DNA of 64,000 nucleotides from Buchnera aphidicola (Pemphigus populi) (GCF_964058935.1 NZ_OZ060372.1:62001-126000); one strand, 5' to 3'; numbered from the stretch's first letter, positions 30,392-41,212 are shown. Made by a program: numbers and translations. Notes: a model not told the origin generated them from the sequence alone.

Positions 30392-31615
30392 TTGAAAAGA
30401 GCAGTAGTTACTGGTATAGGTATTATTTCTAGTATCGGGAATAATAAAAAAGAAGTACTTTTTTCTTTAAAAACAGGTAAATCAGGTATTGTTTTTTCTA
30501 AAGAAATGCAACGTGTTGGCATGCGTAGTAACGTATGGGGTAGTATTAAACTAGATAAAAAATATTTAATTTATCACAGAATTTTTCGTTTTATGAATGA
30601 TGCTTCAATTTATGCTTATTTAGCTATGAAAGAAGCGTTACGAGATGCTAATCTTAGTCCTAAGATCTATGAAAAAAATATGAGAATTGGTTTAGTTGTA
30701 GGATCAGCTGGAGGTTCTCCTAAAAATCAAGTGTTTGGAATAGATTCTTTACGTAGTATGCGTGGATTAAGATCGGTTAGTCCATACATTATTATTAAAA
30801 CTATGACGTCGAGTATTGCAGCTTGTTTATCTACAATATTCAAAATTTATGGAATTAGTTATGCGATTAATTCAGCATGTTCTTCTTCGTCTAATTGTAT
30901 TGGTAATGCTGTTGAATTGATTCAATTAGGTAAGCAAGATATTATTTTTGCAGGAGGAGCAGAAGAATTAACTTGGGAATTAGCATTTCAGTTTGATGCT
31001 ATGGGTGTATTATCAACGAAATACAATTCTCATCCTATGACGGCATCTCGTGTTTTTGATATAAATAGAGATGGTTTTGTGATTTCAGGAGGGGCTGGAA
31101 TATTGGTTATTGAAGAATTGCATCATGCACTATCAAGAAAAGCTAATATATATGGAGAAGTAATAGGGTATGGGGCTTCATCCGATGGTCATAATATAGT
31201 TGCCCCCTCTGGGGAAGGGGCTGTGCGTTGTATGAAGCTTGCGTTAAAAGAAGTTGCTTTACCAATCGATTACATCAATGTTCATGCGACTTCTACAAAA
31301 GTGGGTGATATCAATGAATTAAAAGCGATTTGCACAGTATTTGGTGCTCAAAATACTCCTTATATTTCCGCTACTAAATCTATGACGGGACATTCATTGG
31401 GGGCTTCGGGGGTACAAGAAGTTATTTATAGTTTATTAATGTTAAAATATAATTTTATAGCACCCAGTATTAATATATTTGATTTGGATCCTGTTATAAA
31501 GAGTATGCCTATCGTAACTGATACTATTTTAAAAGAAATGACTACAGTAATGTCTAACAATTTTGGATTTGGTGGGACTAATGTTTCATTAATCATGAAA
31601 AAAATGAATTTTTAA
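30392..31615 (+). CDS. fabB: beta-ketoacyl-ACP synthase I FabB (TTG start)
   Basis: Condensing enzyme of fatty acid elongation. 407 residues (E. coli 406), starting at TTG 30392: the residues after it (KRAVVTGIGIISSIGNNKKE) align from position 2 of E. coli, and no in-frame ATG lies upstream. Catalytic Cys in INSACSSSSNCIG (about 163), His in VHATSTKVGD (about 298) and His in KSMTGHSLGASG (about 333). The NFGFGGTN end is typical. TTG start may keep expression low. Confidence 0.96.
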   Translation: MKRAVVTGIGIISSIGNNKKEVLFSLKTGKSGIVFSKEMQRVGMRSNVWGSIKLDKKYLIYHRIFRFMNDASIYAYLAMKEALRDANLSPKIYEKNMRIGLVVGSAGGSPKNQVFGIDSLRSMRGLRSVSPYIIIKTMTSSIAACLSTIFKIYGISYAINSACSSSSNCIGNAVELIQLGKQDIIFAGGAEELTWELAFQFDAMGVLSTKYNSHPMTASRVFDINRDGFVISGGAGILVIEELHHALSRKANIYGEVIGYGASSDGHNIVAPSGEGAVRCMKLALKEVALPIDYINVHATSTKVGDINELKAICTVFGAQNTPYISATKSMTGHSLGASGVQEVIYSLLMLKYNFIAPSINIFDLDPVIKSMPIVTDTILKEMTTVMSNNFGFGGTNVSLIMKKMNF

Positions 31616-31707
31616 TTTTTATTAGGGATATAGTTACTATTTTTATCTAATAAGATTTATGTAATGTGATATTTATGAAGATTAGTAATATGTTATATAT
31701 ATAAATA

Positions 31708-31749
31708 TTTATATAAATAAGATATATAAATTTCTCTTATTTATATAAA
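31708..31749 (+). terminator. hairpin after fabB
   Basis: Perfect 15-base arms (31708-31722 and 31735-31749, TTTATATAAATAAGA) with a 12-base loop, about 95 bases after the fabB stop. Mostly A/T, so only a candidate terminator. Confidence 0.4.
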
Positions 31750-31905
31750 AGACAATGTTTTTTAACAAAATCATTTTATTTCTATATATTAAATATATAT
31801 TTAATGATTAATATCAACTTATATTATACTTAATAGATATAGCATATAAAAATTAAATTAAATATTTTTAATCAAGATTAAAAAAATTATTTATCTGGAG
31901 TATAT

Positions 31906-32856
31906 ATGAATCAGTTAGAAGCATTAAAAAAAATGACAATAGTTGTTGTAGATAGTGGTGATATAGGATCTATTACTAGATATACTCCCCAAGATGCTAC
32001 TACTAATCCCACTTTAATACTTCAGGCAATGTCATTAAGTTATTATCAGGATTTGATTGATGAATCGATTAATTATGCGAAAAAAAGAAAAGGTGATTAT
32101 AAAACTAAAATAGTTCACGCTACCGATAAGATTGCAGTTTCTCTCGGTATAAAAGTTTTAAATCTTATATCAGGAAAAGTATCCATTGAAGTAGATGCTC
32201 GTTTGTCATTTAATCAAGAATTATGTATTAAAAAAGCTAATAAATTAATTAATATGTTTGAAGAAGAAGGTATCGATCGTTCTAGAATTTTAATCAAATT
32301 AGCGGCTACTTGGGAAGGCATTAAGGCTGCAGAGGAATTAAAAAAAAATAATATTAATTGTAATTTAACTCTTTTATTCTCTTTTATTCAAGCACAAGCG
32401 TGCGCAGAAGCTGGGGTTTATCTCATTTCTCCTTTTGTAGGTAGAATTTATGATTGGTATCATGAGCGTACTCCAATAATACCTTATCAATATAAAAGAG
32501 ATCCAGGTGTTATGTCTGTTCATAAAATATATAATTATTACAAGAGTCATGGTTATTCTACTATTATCATGGGAGCAAGTTTTCGAAAAAAAGAGCAAAT
32601 TTTAGGTTTAGCTGGATGTGATAGATTGACTATATCACCTTCTTTATTAGCAGAATTGCAATCTAGTACTGACGTTATAGAACGTAAATTATTTGGTGCT
32701 AAAAATGTTATTCATTTAAGTAGAAAGATAACAGAATCAGATTTTCGTTGGATTCATAATCAAGATGTTATGGGGGTTGAAAAATTATCTGATGGAATTC
32801 GTAAGTTTGGAGATGATCAGATAAAATTAGAACAAGTGGTAGAAGATAGATTTTAG
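31906..32856 (+). CDS. talA: transaldolase
   Basis: Moves a dihydroxyacetone unit between sedoheptulose 7-phosphate and glyceraldehyde 3-phosphate in the non-oxidative pentose phosphate pathway. 316 residues. The Schiff-base lysine is in [12 protein letters not shown] (about 132), the catalytic Asp in [12 protein letters not shown], and [20 protein letters not shown] is diagnostic. GGAG precedes ATG 31906. Directly upstream of tktB, the enteric talA-tktB pair. Confidence 0.96.
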   Translation: MNQLEALKKMTIVVVDSGDIGSITRYTPQDATTNPTLILQAMSLSYYQDLIDESINYAKKRKGDYKTKIVHATDKIAVSLGIKVLNLISGKVSIEVDARLSFNQELCIKKANKLINMFEEEGIDRSRILIKLAATWEGIKAAEELKKNNINCNLTLLFSFIQAQACAEAGVYLISPFVGRIYDWYHERTPIIPYQYKRDPGVMSVHKIYNYYKSHGYSTIIMGASFRKKEQILGLAGCDRLTISPSLLAELQSSTDVIERKLFGAKNVIHLSRKITESDFRWIHNQDVMGVEKLSDGIRKFGDDQIKLEQVVEDRF

Positions 32857-32944
32857 TTAATATGTATAAATATTAATTTAATTAAATAAATAACTATTTT
32901 ATAAAAAATATTATTATTTATTGATATCATCATAAGGATATTTT

Positions 32945-34936
32945 ATGTTTCTAAAAAAAAAGTTAGCGAATGCAATTAGGGTTTTAAGTATAGATGCAAT
33001 TCAGAAAGCAAATTCAGGCCACCCTGGAACTCCGATGGGTATGGCTGATATTGCTGAAGTATTATGGAGAAATTTTTTAAAACATAATCCTGGAAATCCT
33101 TTATGGTACGATCGAGATCGTTTTGTTCTTTCTAATGGTCATGGTTCTATGTTGTTGTATAGTCTTTTGCATCTTACAGGTTATGATGTATCTATGGAAG
33201 ATTTAAAAAATTTCAGACAACTTAGTTCTAAAACACCTGGACATCCTGAAATAGGTTCTACTCCTGGAGTAGAAATTACTACGGGTCCATTGGGACAAGG
33301 TTTAGCCACTGCAGTAGGTATGGCAATAGCTGAACGTACTTTAGGATCTTATTTTAATCGTTCTTGCTATAATATTGTTGATCATTATACATGGGTATTT
33401 ATGGGAGACGGATGCGTAATGGAAGGTATCTCGCATGAAGTGTGTTCTTTAGCAGGAACATTAGGATTAGGAAAATTAATTGTTTTTTATGATAAAAATG
33501 GAATATCTATAGATGGAAATACCAACGATTGGTTTAATGACGACACAGCTCTACGTTTTCAATCGTATCACTGGCATGTGGTTAATAATATAGATGGACA
33601 TGATTCAGAAGCAGTTAGAAATGCTATTATAGAATCTAAAAGTATTATAGATCGTCCGTCTATTATTATTTGTAATACAGTAATTGGTTTTGGTTCTCCT
33701 AATAAAGCAGGGACAGAAGAATCACATGGTTCCCCATTGGGAGATAAGGAAATTATTTTAACAAAAAAAGCGTTACAGTGGTTTCATAAACCTTTTTATA
33801 TTCCTGAAGAAATTTATAAAGAATGGGATGCCAGAAAGATTGGTAAACTTAAAGAAGAGATCTGGAATATAAAATTTGATGAATATAAGACAAGATATCC
33901 GGAATTGTCAAAAGAATACATACGTCGAATGAAAGGAGATTTACCAAAGAATTGGGAAGAAAAAATTTATAAATTTATAGAAAAATTAAATAAATTTCCT
34001 GAAACGATAGCTACTAGAAAAGCTTCTCAAAATACATTAGAAGTATTGGGAAGTTTATTACCTGAGTTAATAGGTGGTTCAGCTGATCTTGCTCCGAGTA
34101 ATTTAACAATGTGGTCGGGTTCTAAATCAATTAAAAGTACTTTATTTGGTAATTATATTCATTATGGTGTAAGAGAATTTGGAATGACAGCTATTTCTAA
34201 CGGGATTTCACACCATGGAGGGTTTATACCATATAGTGCTACTTTTTTAGTATTTGTTGAGTATGCACGGAATGCGGTTCGTATGGCAGCGTTAATGAAA
34301 ACACAACAAATCCTTGTATATACGCATGATTCCATAGGTCTAGGAGAGGATGGGCCGACACATCAGCCTATAGAGCAGTTATCGAGCTTACGTTTAACAC
34401 CCAACATGAGTGTTTGGAGACCTAGTGATCAAGTGGAAACAGCTATTGCATGGAAATATGCTGTAGAAAGGAAAAATGGACCAACAGCATTAATTTTATC
34501 ACGTCAAAATTTATCTCAATTTTTTAGAACAAAAGAACAAATAAAAAATATAGAACGAGGTGGTTATATATTGTATGAAGATTCTAGTGTTCCTAACATA
34601 ATTATTATATCCACTGGTTCTGAATTAAAAATTGCGTTAGATGTTGCTTTAGTACTTCGTTCTATTGGTTATGCTATTAGAGTTGTTTCCATGCCTTCAA
34701 CAGATGTATTTGATCAACAAGATTCATCTTATCGAGAATTTGTTCTACCTTCTACCATACTTCAACGTGTTGCTATTGAAGCTAGCATGCGAGATTTTTG
34801 GTATAAATATGTTGGCTTAAATGGATTAATTATTGGTATGAAAACGTTTGGAGAATCAGCTCCGTCTGAAAAGTTATTTGATAAATTTGGTTTTAGTATA
34901 TCAAAAATAGTGCAAAAAATAAAATTATTTTTTTAA
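32945..34936 (+). CDS. tktB: transketolase
   Basis: Thiamine-diphosphate enzyme transferring two-carbon units; with transaldolase it supplies ribose 5-phosphate and erythrose 4-phosphate for histidine and aromatic amino-acid synthesis. 663 residues (E. coli 667). TPP/metal motif [18 protein letters not shown], substrate histidines in [12 protein letters not shown] and TTGPLGQG, and catalytic Glu region [12 protein letters not shown] are present. The N-terminus has an A9 run in frame at 32950. Paired with talA, with an inverted repeat after its stop. Confidence 0.96.
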   Translation: MFLKKKLANAIRVLSIDAIQKANSGHPGTPMGMADIAEVLWRNFLKHNPGNPLWYDRDRFVLSNGHGSMLLYSLLHLTGYDVSMEDLKNFRQLSSKTPGHPEIGSTPGVEITTGPLGQGLATAVGMAIAERTLGSYFNRSCYNIVDHYTWVFMGDGCVMEGISHEVCSLAGTLGLGKLIVFYDKNGISIDGNTNDWFNDDTALRFQSYHWHVVNNIDGHDSEAVRNAIIESKSIIDRPSIIICNTVIGFGSPNKAGTEESHGSPLGDKEIILTKKALQWFHKPFYIPEEIYKEWDARKIGKLKEEIWNIKFDEYKTRYPELSKEYIRRMKGDLPKNWEEKIYKFIEKLNKFPETIATRKASQNTLEVLGSLLPELIGGSADLAPSNLTMWSGSKSIKSTLFGNYIHYGVREFGMTAISNGISHHGGFIPYSATFLVFVEYARNAVRMAALMKTQQILVYTHDSIGLGEDGPTHQPIEQLSSLRLTPNMSVWRPSDQVETAIAWKYAVERKNGPTALILSRQNLSQFFRTKEQIKNIERGGYILYEDSSVPNIIIISTGSELKIALDVALVLRSIGYAIRVVSMPSTDVFDQQDSSYREFVLPSTILQRVAIEASMRDFWYKYVGLNGLIIGMKTFGESAPSEKLFDKFGFSISKIVQKIKLFF

Positions 34937-34967
34937 ATATTATCTATATTATTATTTTAATAATATT

Positions 34968-35006
34968 TTCAATGTATTTGGATAATAATTATCCAAATAC
35001 ATTGAA
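34968..35006. terminator. perfect 19-bp-arm palindrome after tktB
   Basis: Arms 34968-34986 and 34988-35006 (TTCAATGTATTTGGATAAT and its complement) pair perfectly about a single base. It lies 31 bases after tktB. It has no long T-run, but it is the only strong structure before dapE, and is probably a terminator or 3'-end stabiliser. Confidence 0.55.
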
Positions 35007-35174
35007 CTAAATATTATTTTTGATGAAATTAATTAGTTTATATTTAATATAATTATTTTTTATTTTAAAATTAATTGTATTAATATTTTATATATGATGT
35101 TTAAAGTAAATAAATAATTTTTATTAAAAATTAATATATTTTATATATTTTAATTTAATTTTAAAGGATATCAC

Positions 35175-36302
35175 ATGTTATGTCCAGTTGTTAATTTAGC
35201 AAAGGAACTTATTAATATCCCATCTATTAGCCCTTTTGATTTAGGTTGTCAAAATATTATTGCCAAACATTTATCTGATATTGGTTTTGTAGTAGAGATA
35301 ATGAATTTTAAAGATACTTGTAATTTATGGGCCACTAGAGGTACAGGAAAAACATTAACGTTACTAGGACATACTGATGTTGTGGATCCAGGTGAAACGC
35401 GTAATTGGAATACTTTGCCATTTGAATCTGTTGTAAAAAAAGGTATATTATTTGGAAGAGGATCTGCCGATATGAAAGGTGCTTTAGCAGCCATGGTGAT
35501 AGCTGTAGGGAGATGCGTAAAATCTTTTCCGAAACATAATGGTAGATTATCTTTTTTAATTACTTCTGATGAGGAATCAAGTGCAATTAATGGTACGAAA
35601 AAAGTATTAGAAAAATTAAAATTAAGAAATGAAAGAATTGATTATTGTTTAGTAGGTGAACCATCTAGTTCCAATATATTGGGGGATGTTGTCAAAAATG
35701 GTCGCCGAGGATCAATGACAGCAGATCTTATTATTTATGGAAAACAAGGACATGTTGCATATCCTAATTTAGCTAAGAATCCAATTTTTTTAATTGTACC
35801 TTTTCTTTCATCATTAATATCTATTAAGTGGAGTTCTGGTAATATGTATTTTCCACCTACTAGTATGCAGTTGACTAATATTAAATCTGGGTATGGTAGT
35901 AATAATGTTATTCCAGGAGAAATTTTTATACAATTTAATTTTCGATTTGGAGATGATATTACTACTGATAATATTAAAGATGTTGTTCATAAATTGTTAT
36001 CTGATCATTTACTTGAATATTCCATTAACTGGAATATTTCCGCTTTTCCTTTTCTAACTAAATCAGGAAAATTATTGAATACAGTTATAAAGGTAGTGGA
36101 ACATATCGGTAATATTATTCCAAAGATATTAACGACAGGTGGGACTTCTGATGGTCGTTTTTTTTCTATCATGGGGTCGGAAGTAGTAGAATTAGGTCTT
36201 ATAAATAAAACTATTCATCAAGTTAATGAACATATAAAAGTTAGAGATTTGCAGTTATTAACTACAATGTATGAACATATTATAAAAGATTTAATTTTTT
36301 AA
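35175..36302 (+). CDS. dapE: succinyl-diaminopimelate desuccinylase DapE
   Basis: Removes succinate from N-succinyl-LL-diaminopimelate in lysine and cell-wall synthesis. 375 residues as in E. coli. Di-zinc M20 ligands visible: LLGHTDVVDPG (His, Asp), GRGSADMKGA (bridging Asp), TSDEESSAINGT (catalytic Glu pair), LVGEPSS (Glu), NKTIHQVNE (His). AAAGGA precedes ATG 35175. Works with dapA in the same pathway; the lysine supply is an expected symbiont product. Confidence 0.96.
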   Translation: MLCPVVNLAKELINIPSISPFDLGCQNIIAKHLSDIGFVVEIMNFKDTCNLWATRGTGKTLTLLGHTDVVDPGETRNWNTLPFESVVKKGILFGRGSADMKGALAAMVIAVGRCVKSFPKHNGRLSFLITSDEESSAINGTKKVLEKLKLRNERIDYCLVGEPSSSNILGDVVKNGRRGSMTADLIIYGKQGHVAYPNLAKNPIFLIVPFLSSLISIKWSSGNMYFPPTSMQLTNIKSGYGSNNVIPGEIFIQFNFRFGDDITTDNIKDVVHKLLSDHLLEYSINWNISAFPFLTKSGKLLNTVIKVVEHIGNIIPKILTTGGTSDGRFFSIMGSEVVELGLINKTIHQVNEHIKVRDLQLLTTMYEHIIKDLIF

Positions 36303-36343
36303 ATATTTTTATTTAAATATACTATTTTATATATAAAATATGT

Positions 36344-36366
36344 CAGAGTATCAAAATGATACTCTG
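36344..36366 (+). terminator. terminator of dapE
   Basis: Perfect 10-base arms CAGAGTATCA / TGATACTCTG with an AAA loop, 42 bases after the dapE stop, followed by TTATTT. Confidence 0.6.
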
Positions 36367-36555
36367 TTATTTAATAAAAAATAAATAATTTTTAAATTAA
36401 TATATTCTTTATTTAGATCTTTTGGAAATATTTAGATAATAGTTATTTTAACTATTTATCTTTACATTAGATTTAATTTTTTTATTTTTTTATACATAAA
36501 AAAATAAATAATTTTAAATTTCAAAAATAATTTATGAGAATGCATTTATTACTTT

Positions 36556-37437
36556 TTATGTATTTAATCCTGCATGTTTAAGTGCTTGATTTAAAATTAT
36601 TTTTGTATCATGTGAAATTTGTGTCATAGGTAAACGAAGAGTATCAGTTTTTATTAATCCTAATTTTTTTGCTGCCCATTTAACTGGAATTGGATTGGGT
36701 TCATTAAACAGTATTTTATGTATGGGCATTAAACGTTTATTAATGAGGCGAGCAGTATGAAAATCTTTTTTTAATGCTAATGAACATATTTCTTGCATTT
36801 CTTTTGCTGCAATATTAGCAGTTACAGATATCACTCCATTTCCACCTAATTGCATAAAATCTAAAGCTGTTTCATCATCTCCACTAAAAATTATGAAATC
36901 ATTTTTGACAAATTGTTTAATTAAATGAATTCTTGATAAATCACCAGTAGCGTCTTTAATTCCTATAATATTTTTTAGTTTTGCTAATTTAATTATTGTT
37001 TCAGGTAGTAAGTCACATCCTGTACGTGCAGGAACATTATAAAGAATTTGAGGTAAATGACTACTTTCAGAAATTGCTTTAAAATGTTGATAAAGACCTT
37101 TTTGAGTTGGTCTATTATAGTAAGGAGTTACTGTCAAACAAGCAATAATACCAGATTTTTCAAATTTTTTAGTTAGTAAAATTCCTTCTGAGGTTGCATT
37201 GGCTCCAGTACCGGCAATAATAGGAATGTTCCCATCAGCTAAATCTACTGTTAACATGACTACATCATTGTGTTCTTCTTGATTTAGTGTAGCAGATTCT
37301 CCAGTGGTTCCTACTGTAACAATAGCTGAAGTGCCATGTTTAATATGATAATTGATTAATTTTTTTAGGCTTTGTCGACAAATTTTCCCTTTTTCATCCA
37401 TTGGTGTAATCAGTGCAACGATACTGCCTTTAAACAT
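36556..37437 (-). CDS. dapA: 4-hydroxy-tetrahydrodipicolinate synthase DapA
   Basis: Condenses aspartate semialdehyde with pyruvate, the first committed step to lysine/DAP. 293 residues (E. coli 292). The Schiff-base lysine is in [13 protein letters not shown] (about 161), catalytic Tyr in [13 protein letters not shown] (about 133), Thr pair in [11 protein letters not shown] (44-45). Divergent from bcp, as E. coli dapA is from gcvR-bcp; gcvR is missing. Confidence 0.96.
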   Translation of the reverse strand: MFKGSIVALITPMDEKGKICRQSLKKLINYHIKHGTSAIVTVGTTGESATLNQEEHNDVVMLTVDLADGNIPIIAGTGANATSEGILLTKKFEKSGIIACLTVTPYYNRPTQKGLYQHFKAISESSHLPQILYNVPARTGCDLLPETIIKLAKLKNIIGIKDATGDLSRIHLIKQFVKNDFIIFSGDDETALDFMQLGGNGVISVTANIAAKEMQEICSLALKKDFHTARLINKRLMPIHKILFNEPNPIPVKWAAKKLGLIKTDTLRLPMTQISHDTKIILNQALKHAGLNT

Positions 37438-37861
37438 TTTTATTTTCTCTCTTAAAAATTATAATAGTTAATGAGTATAAACAGGTTAAGTTATAACATT
37501 ATGGGATTAATTAATATATTTTATTTTTATTTAATTTTTATAGAGTATTTTTATTAAAATAACATAAATAATTTATATTTATACTGTATTTTATAGAGTA
37601 TAAACATTTATATTGATATTATTTTTTATAAGAATAATATGTACTTTACAATATAACATAAGATCATTTCTTATTTTTAATAATAATTGAATAATTATAC
37701 TTTAGATATAAATATGTTGTATTAAACTTTATATAATATATAAATATTTTTTAAAATATATTAGTATTTTCTGATAAATATGTGTAATGTAAAAATGATA
37801 TATATTCTAATGTCTATATTATTAAATAATTTTAATGAAAGTAAAAAAATAGGATTTTTTA
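37438..37861. other. dapA/bcp divergent spacer
   Basis: About 420 AT-rich bases. E. coli has gcvR here; no GcvR-like peptide was recognised. Promoters of both genes are presumed inside. Confidence 0.5.
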
Positions 37862-38323
37862 ATGACGAGATTAAAACCTGGAGATATTGCTCCCAAATGT
37901 ATTTTACCTGATCAAGATAATCAATTAGTAAATTTAATAGATTATCTTGGAAAAAAAGTGCTAATGTATTTTTATCCTAAAGCCATGACTCCTAGTTGCA
38001 CAATACAAGCTTGTAATTTGAGAGATCATATGGATAGCTTTAAAAAAGCTAATATTGAAATTTTAGGGATTAGCATTGATACAACTGATAAATTATTACG
38101 TTTTTCAGAAAAAGAAATGTTAAATTTTACTTTATTATCGGATAAAGATCATATAGTTAGTAATAGTTTTGGTGTATGGGGGGAAAAAAAATTTATGGGG
38201 AAAAAATATTATGGAATACATCGTACTACATTTTTAATTAATGAATTAGGTAAGATAGAAAGAATTTTTAATCATTTTAAAGTGGATTTTCATCATTCAA
38301 TTTTATTGAATTATATTCAGTGA
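37862..38323 (+). CDS. bcp: thioredoxin-dependent peroxiredoxin Bcp
   Basis: Reduces hydrogen peroxide and organic peroxides. 153 residues (E. coli 156). Peroxidatic and resolving cysteines are both present in PKAMTPSCTIQACNLRDHM, five residues apart, and FTLLSDKDH and WGEKKFMGKKYYGIHR match the family closely. ATAGGA precedes the ATG. Confidence 0.95.
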   Translation: MTRLKPGDIAPKCILPDQDNQLVNLIDYLGKKVLMYFYPKAMTPSCTIQACNLRDHMDSFKKANIEILGISIDTTDKLLRFSEKEMLNFTLLSDKDHIVSNSFGVWGEKKFMGKKYYGIHRTTFLINELGKIERIFNHFKVDFHHSILLNYIQ

Positions 38324-38344
38324 GAATGTCAATATTTCGATTGA

Positions 38345-38380
38345 ATGCTACTAAAAATTTTAATTTAGTAGCATATTTTT
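38345..38380. terminator. bidirectional terminator between bcp and aroC
   Basis: Perfect 11-base arms ATGCTACTAAA / TTTAGTAGCAT with an 8-base loop, followed by ATTTTT on the plus strand and with A/T flanks, placed between the convergent ends of bcp and aroC. Confidence 0.7.
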
Positions 38381-38387
38381 ATAAAAA

Positions 38388-39479
38388 TTAAGTATTTTTT
38401 TTACTAAATAAGTTAACATTATCGCTACATTGACCGCGATATCTTAGTAAATGATCCATTATTACTATGGCCATCATTGCTTCTGCTATCGGCACAGCTC
38501 TTAATCCTACACAAGGATCATGGCGTCCTTTTACCACAATAGTTTTTTCTTCAGACATATTATTAATAGTTTGTCCAGGAATTCCTATGCTAGATGTTGG
38601 TTTTAATGCTATGGCGGCTATAATATTTTCTCCGTTGCTAATTCCGCCTAAAATTCCACCTGCATGATTGGTTTTAAACCCTTCTTTATTTATTTCATCC
38701 CGATTTTGACTACCTTTTTGATTAATTACTGAGAATCCATCACCAATTTCTACACCTTTGACTGCATTTATACTCATAAGGGCATGAGCAAGGTCAGCAT
38801 CTAGTTTATCGAATACTGGTTCTCCTAATCCAACAGGAATATTTTTAGCTATGATGATTATTTTAGCTCCAATAGAATCGTGTTCCTTTTTTAATGTTTT
38901 CATATAATCTTTAATTATAGGTACTTGATGTGTATTCGGACAGGAAAAATCATTTTTTTTGACTTCATTCCAAGATTTAAATTCACATGAAATATTACCT
39001 AATTGAGATAAGTATCCTTTTATTTTAATATTATGTTTTATATTAAGATATTTTTTTGCTATTGCTCCTGCTGCCACTCTCATGGTTGTTTCTCGAGCGG
39101 AAGATCTTCCACCTCCACGGTAATCTCTTAGTCCGTATTTTTTTTCATAGGTATAATCTGCATGTCCAGGCCTAAATATATTTTTAATTTTTTCATAATC
39201 TTGTGAACGTTGATCAGTATTATGAATAATTAACCCCATACTGGTTCCAGTGGTGATGCCATTAAATAAACCTGATAAAATAGAAACTTGATCTAATTCA
39301 CGACGTTGTGTTGTATATTTAGAATTTCCTGGTTTTCTACGGTTTAGTTCTTTTTGTAAATCGTTAATAGATAGTGGAAAACCAGGAGGTATTCCATCTA
39401 TTATGCAACCTAATGCCATACCGTGAGATTCTCCAAATGTAGTAACACTAAAAATTTTTCCAATTTTATTTCCGGCCAT
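38388..39479 (-). CDS. aroC: chorismate synthase
   Basis: Makes chorismate from 5-enolpyruvylshikimate 3-phosphate using reduced FMN; branch point to phenylalanine, tyrosine and tryptophan. 363 residues (E. coli 361). FMN/substrate motifs [61 protein letters not shown] and [13 protein letters not shown] are all intact. ATG 39479 follows AAGGAA. The prmB gene that precedes aroC in E. coli is absent. Confidence 0.97.
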   Translation of the reverse strand: MAGNKIGKIFSVTTFGESHGMALGCIIDGIPPGFPLSINDLQKELNRRKPGNSKYTTQRRELDQVSILSGLFNGITTGTSMGLIIHNTDQRSQDYEKIKNIFRPGHADYTYEKKYGLRDYRGGGRSSARETTMRVAAGAIAKKYLNIKHNIKIKGYLSQLGNISCEFKSWNEVKKNDFSCPNTHQVPIIKDYMKTLKKEHDSIGAKIIIIAKNIPVGLGEPVFDKLDADLAHALMSINAVKGVEIGDGFSVINQKGSQNRDEINKEGFKTNHAGGILGGISNGENIIAAIALKPTSSIGIPGQTINNMSEEKTIVVKGRHDPCVGLRAVPIAEAMMAIVIMDHLLRYRGQCSDNVNLFSKKNT

Positions 39480-39840
39480 GAATGTTCCTTATATGCTTAT
39501 TTTGTGATCAGTATCGCTATTTTAAAATATAAATAGAATGATAATTCTATTGAAGGCGTTAATATTATAAATATTATTATAATTAGAACATAGCAGTTTT
39601 TAAAAAAATTTTATATTATCAATATAATATTATATTTTTTAGGAAATTATTTTTCTATAAATTTTAGTTCTAAAAGATATAAAATATATTCTTTAAATAT
39701 TATATTGACTTTTTGACTTATTACAAACTATCTTAGAAATCTTAATTTTTTAAATAAGGAGGTATTGCTAAAATTATAGTTCGTTTTCTTTAATAAGAAT
39801 ATAGATTTCATAGTAATTATTATTTTAGCAATTTAAGATT
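39480..39840. other. aroC/smrB divergent spacer
   Basis: About 360 bases without a gene. The smrB-proximal 85 bases hold a full Shine-Dalgarno and a hairpin described separately; the remainder is plain AT-rich spacer in which no prmB relic could be recognised. Confidence 0.5.
39756..39840 (+). promoter_or_regulatory. hairpin-bridged Shine-Dalgarno of smrB
   Basis: AAGGAGGT at 39756-39763 is a full anti-16S match but lies 77 bases before the smrB ATG (39841), and no start codon sits at a normal distance from it. Directly after it, ATTGCTAAAAT (39764-39774) pairs perfectly with ATTTTAGCAAT (39822-39832), with six more pairs inside after one mismatch. Folding brings the Shine-Dalgarno next to 39833, eight bases from the ATG. 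There is no other ribosome-binding site near the ATG. Hairpin-bridged initiation regions are known for phage T4 genes 25 and 38; the role here is inferred. Confidence 0.55.
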
Positions 39841-40374
39841 ATGAGTAAAAGCAGTCCTATTATTTCTTCAGATTATTTAATTTTTAATCAGTTTTTAAAT
39901 GGAACAAAAAAAATAGTACAGGATACTATTTATCATTCTCGTAAAAATAAAAGAGGTAATTGTAACTTTTTAAGAAGAAAACGTTACGAAGAAGAAGCAC
40001 ATGCTCATTATTTTTCATCAGATAAATTAGAGACTAGCATAGGTGATAATGAAGTATTTTATGTGCGTAATTATACTAATAAAAAAGAATTATATAATCT
40101 AAGGAAAGGAAAATACAAGCCAGATATTATGCTAGATTTACATGGGTTAACGCAATATGAAGCAAAAAAAGAACTTGGAAAACTAATGTTTATGTGTAGA
40201 GAAAAGCATTTTTTTTGTGCTGGAATTATCCATGGACATGGTAAACATATTTTAAAACAACAAACTCCTTTATGGTTATCTAATCATCCTGATATAATAG
40301 CGTTTTACCGGTCATCAAAAGTGTTTGGAAATAATACTGCCATTATATTTTTAATTGAATTAGATAATAATTAA
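39841..40374 (+). CDS. smrB: ribosome-collision endonuclease SmrB
   Basis: Smr-domain nuclease; the E. coli homologue cleaves mRNA at collided ribosomes to start rescue. 177 residues (E. coli 183). The N-terminal helical part (FNQFLNGTKKIVQDTI) and the Smr domain are present, with catalytic DLHGLTQYEAKKELG and IIHGHGKHILKQQTPLWLSNHP intact. Its retention in a shrunken genome suggests that ribosome rescue matters here, perhaps because frameshifted transcripts are common. Start codon selection probably depends on the hairpin upstream. Confidence 0.94.
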   Translation: MSKSSPIISSDYLIFNQFLNGTKKIVQDTIYHSRKNKRGNCNFLRRKRYEEEAHAHYFSSDKLETSIGDNEVFYVRNYTNKKELYNLRKGKYKPDIMLDLHGLTQYEAKKELGKLMFMCREKHFFCAGIIHGHGKHILKQQTPLWLSNHPDIIAFYRSSKVFGNNTAIIFLIELDNN

Positions 40375-40968
40375 ATTTATATTTATTTGTAGTAGAAGAT
40401 ATTGGTTTATTTTTTTAAATATATATTTAAAATTTCTTAAAAGGATTAAATGTATTTAAAATATGCTTATGGTATTGAATACAATAATTTTTATTAATAA
40501 TTAGTTATGTAAATATTAAAATATTTATTTTTTATGGATTTATATTTTATATTTAAATGATATATTTGATTGTTTTTAGTTTAAATAAGTTTATATATAA
40601 TGATATATTATATATAAAATTTTTGAATGTAATATATTATGATTATAATAAATGGTTTGAAATATGGAATACATAATATTAATTATTACATAATTAATAT
40701 TATGTATGATAATATATTATATTTTTAGAATTTTTGATTTTGTTTTTATAAAAATAATGGTAGATTTTATTGATTATTATTTTATTTTATATACATATTT
40801 AAATTTTAAAGTCATTCATTTAATGAAATGTTAACGGAAAATAATAAGATTAAATTTCTAATATTTTGTGCATAATAGTTTTTTAAAATATTTTTGTAAA
40901 AAAATATTTTTTAAAATAATTTTAATATTACTTTTATATAAAAATATTTTAATAGTGAATAGGATTAT
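40375..40968. other. 590-base AT-rich gap before tRNA-Arg
   Basis: Nearly all A/T; several short palindromic AT stretches around 40660-40720 but no gene, tRNA or recognisable relic. Confidence 0.55.
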
Positions 40969-41040
40969 ATCCCTTTAGTTAAATGGATATAATAAACTCC
41001 TCCTAAGAGTTAGTTGCAGGTTCAATTCCTGCAAGGGATA
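40969..41040 (+). tRNA. tRNA-Arg (CCU)
   Basis: Cloverleaf with acceptor ATCCCTT/AAGGGAT (first pair A-T, unusual), D-arm TAGTTAAATGGATATAA, anticodon loop CTCCTAA (anticodon CCT), T-arm TGCAGGTTCAATTCCTGCA, discriminator A. CCA not encoded. Strong resemblance to E. coli argW. Confidence 0.96.
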
Positions 41041-41094
41041 ATTTTTTATATATTTTATAGATATAATATTTTTAATATTTAATTAATTTTTTTT

Positions 41095-41157
41095 AATAAA
41101 ATATTATTTATTTTTAATAAAATATTATTTATTTTTAATAAAATATTATTTATTTTT
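41095..41157. repeat. three tandem copies of a 21-bp AT repeat
   Basis: AATAAAATATTATTTATTTTT occurs three times head to tail (41095-41115, 41116-41136, 41137-41157) without a mismatch, between tRNA-Arg and the hisG palindrome. No spacers, so not CRISPR; a slippage-generated minisatellite. Confidence 0.85.
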
Positions 41158-41212
41158 ATATAATAATTATTTATTAATAATATTTAAAATATAAAAGAGA
41201 TAGTATTATTTC

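Noticed and set aside
41095-41157. Possible CRISPR array (three 21-bp repeats)
   Set aside because: Copies are contiguous with no spacers and there are no cas genes.
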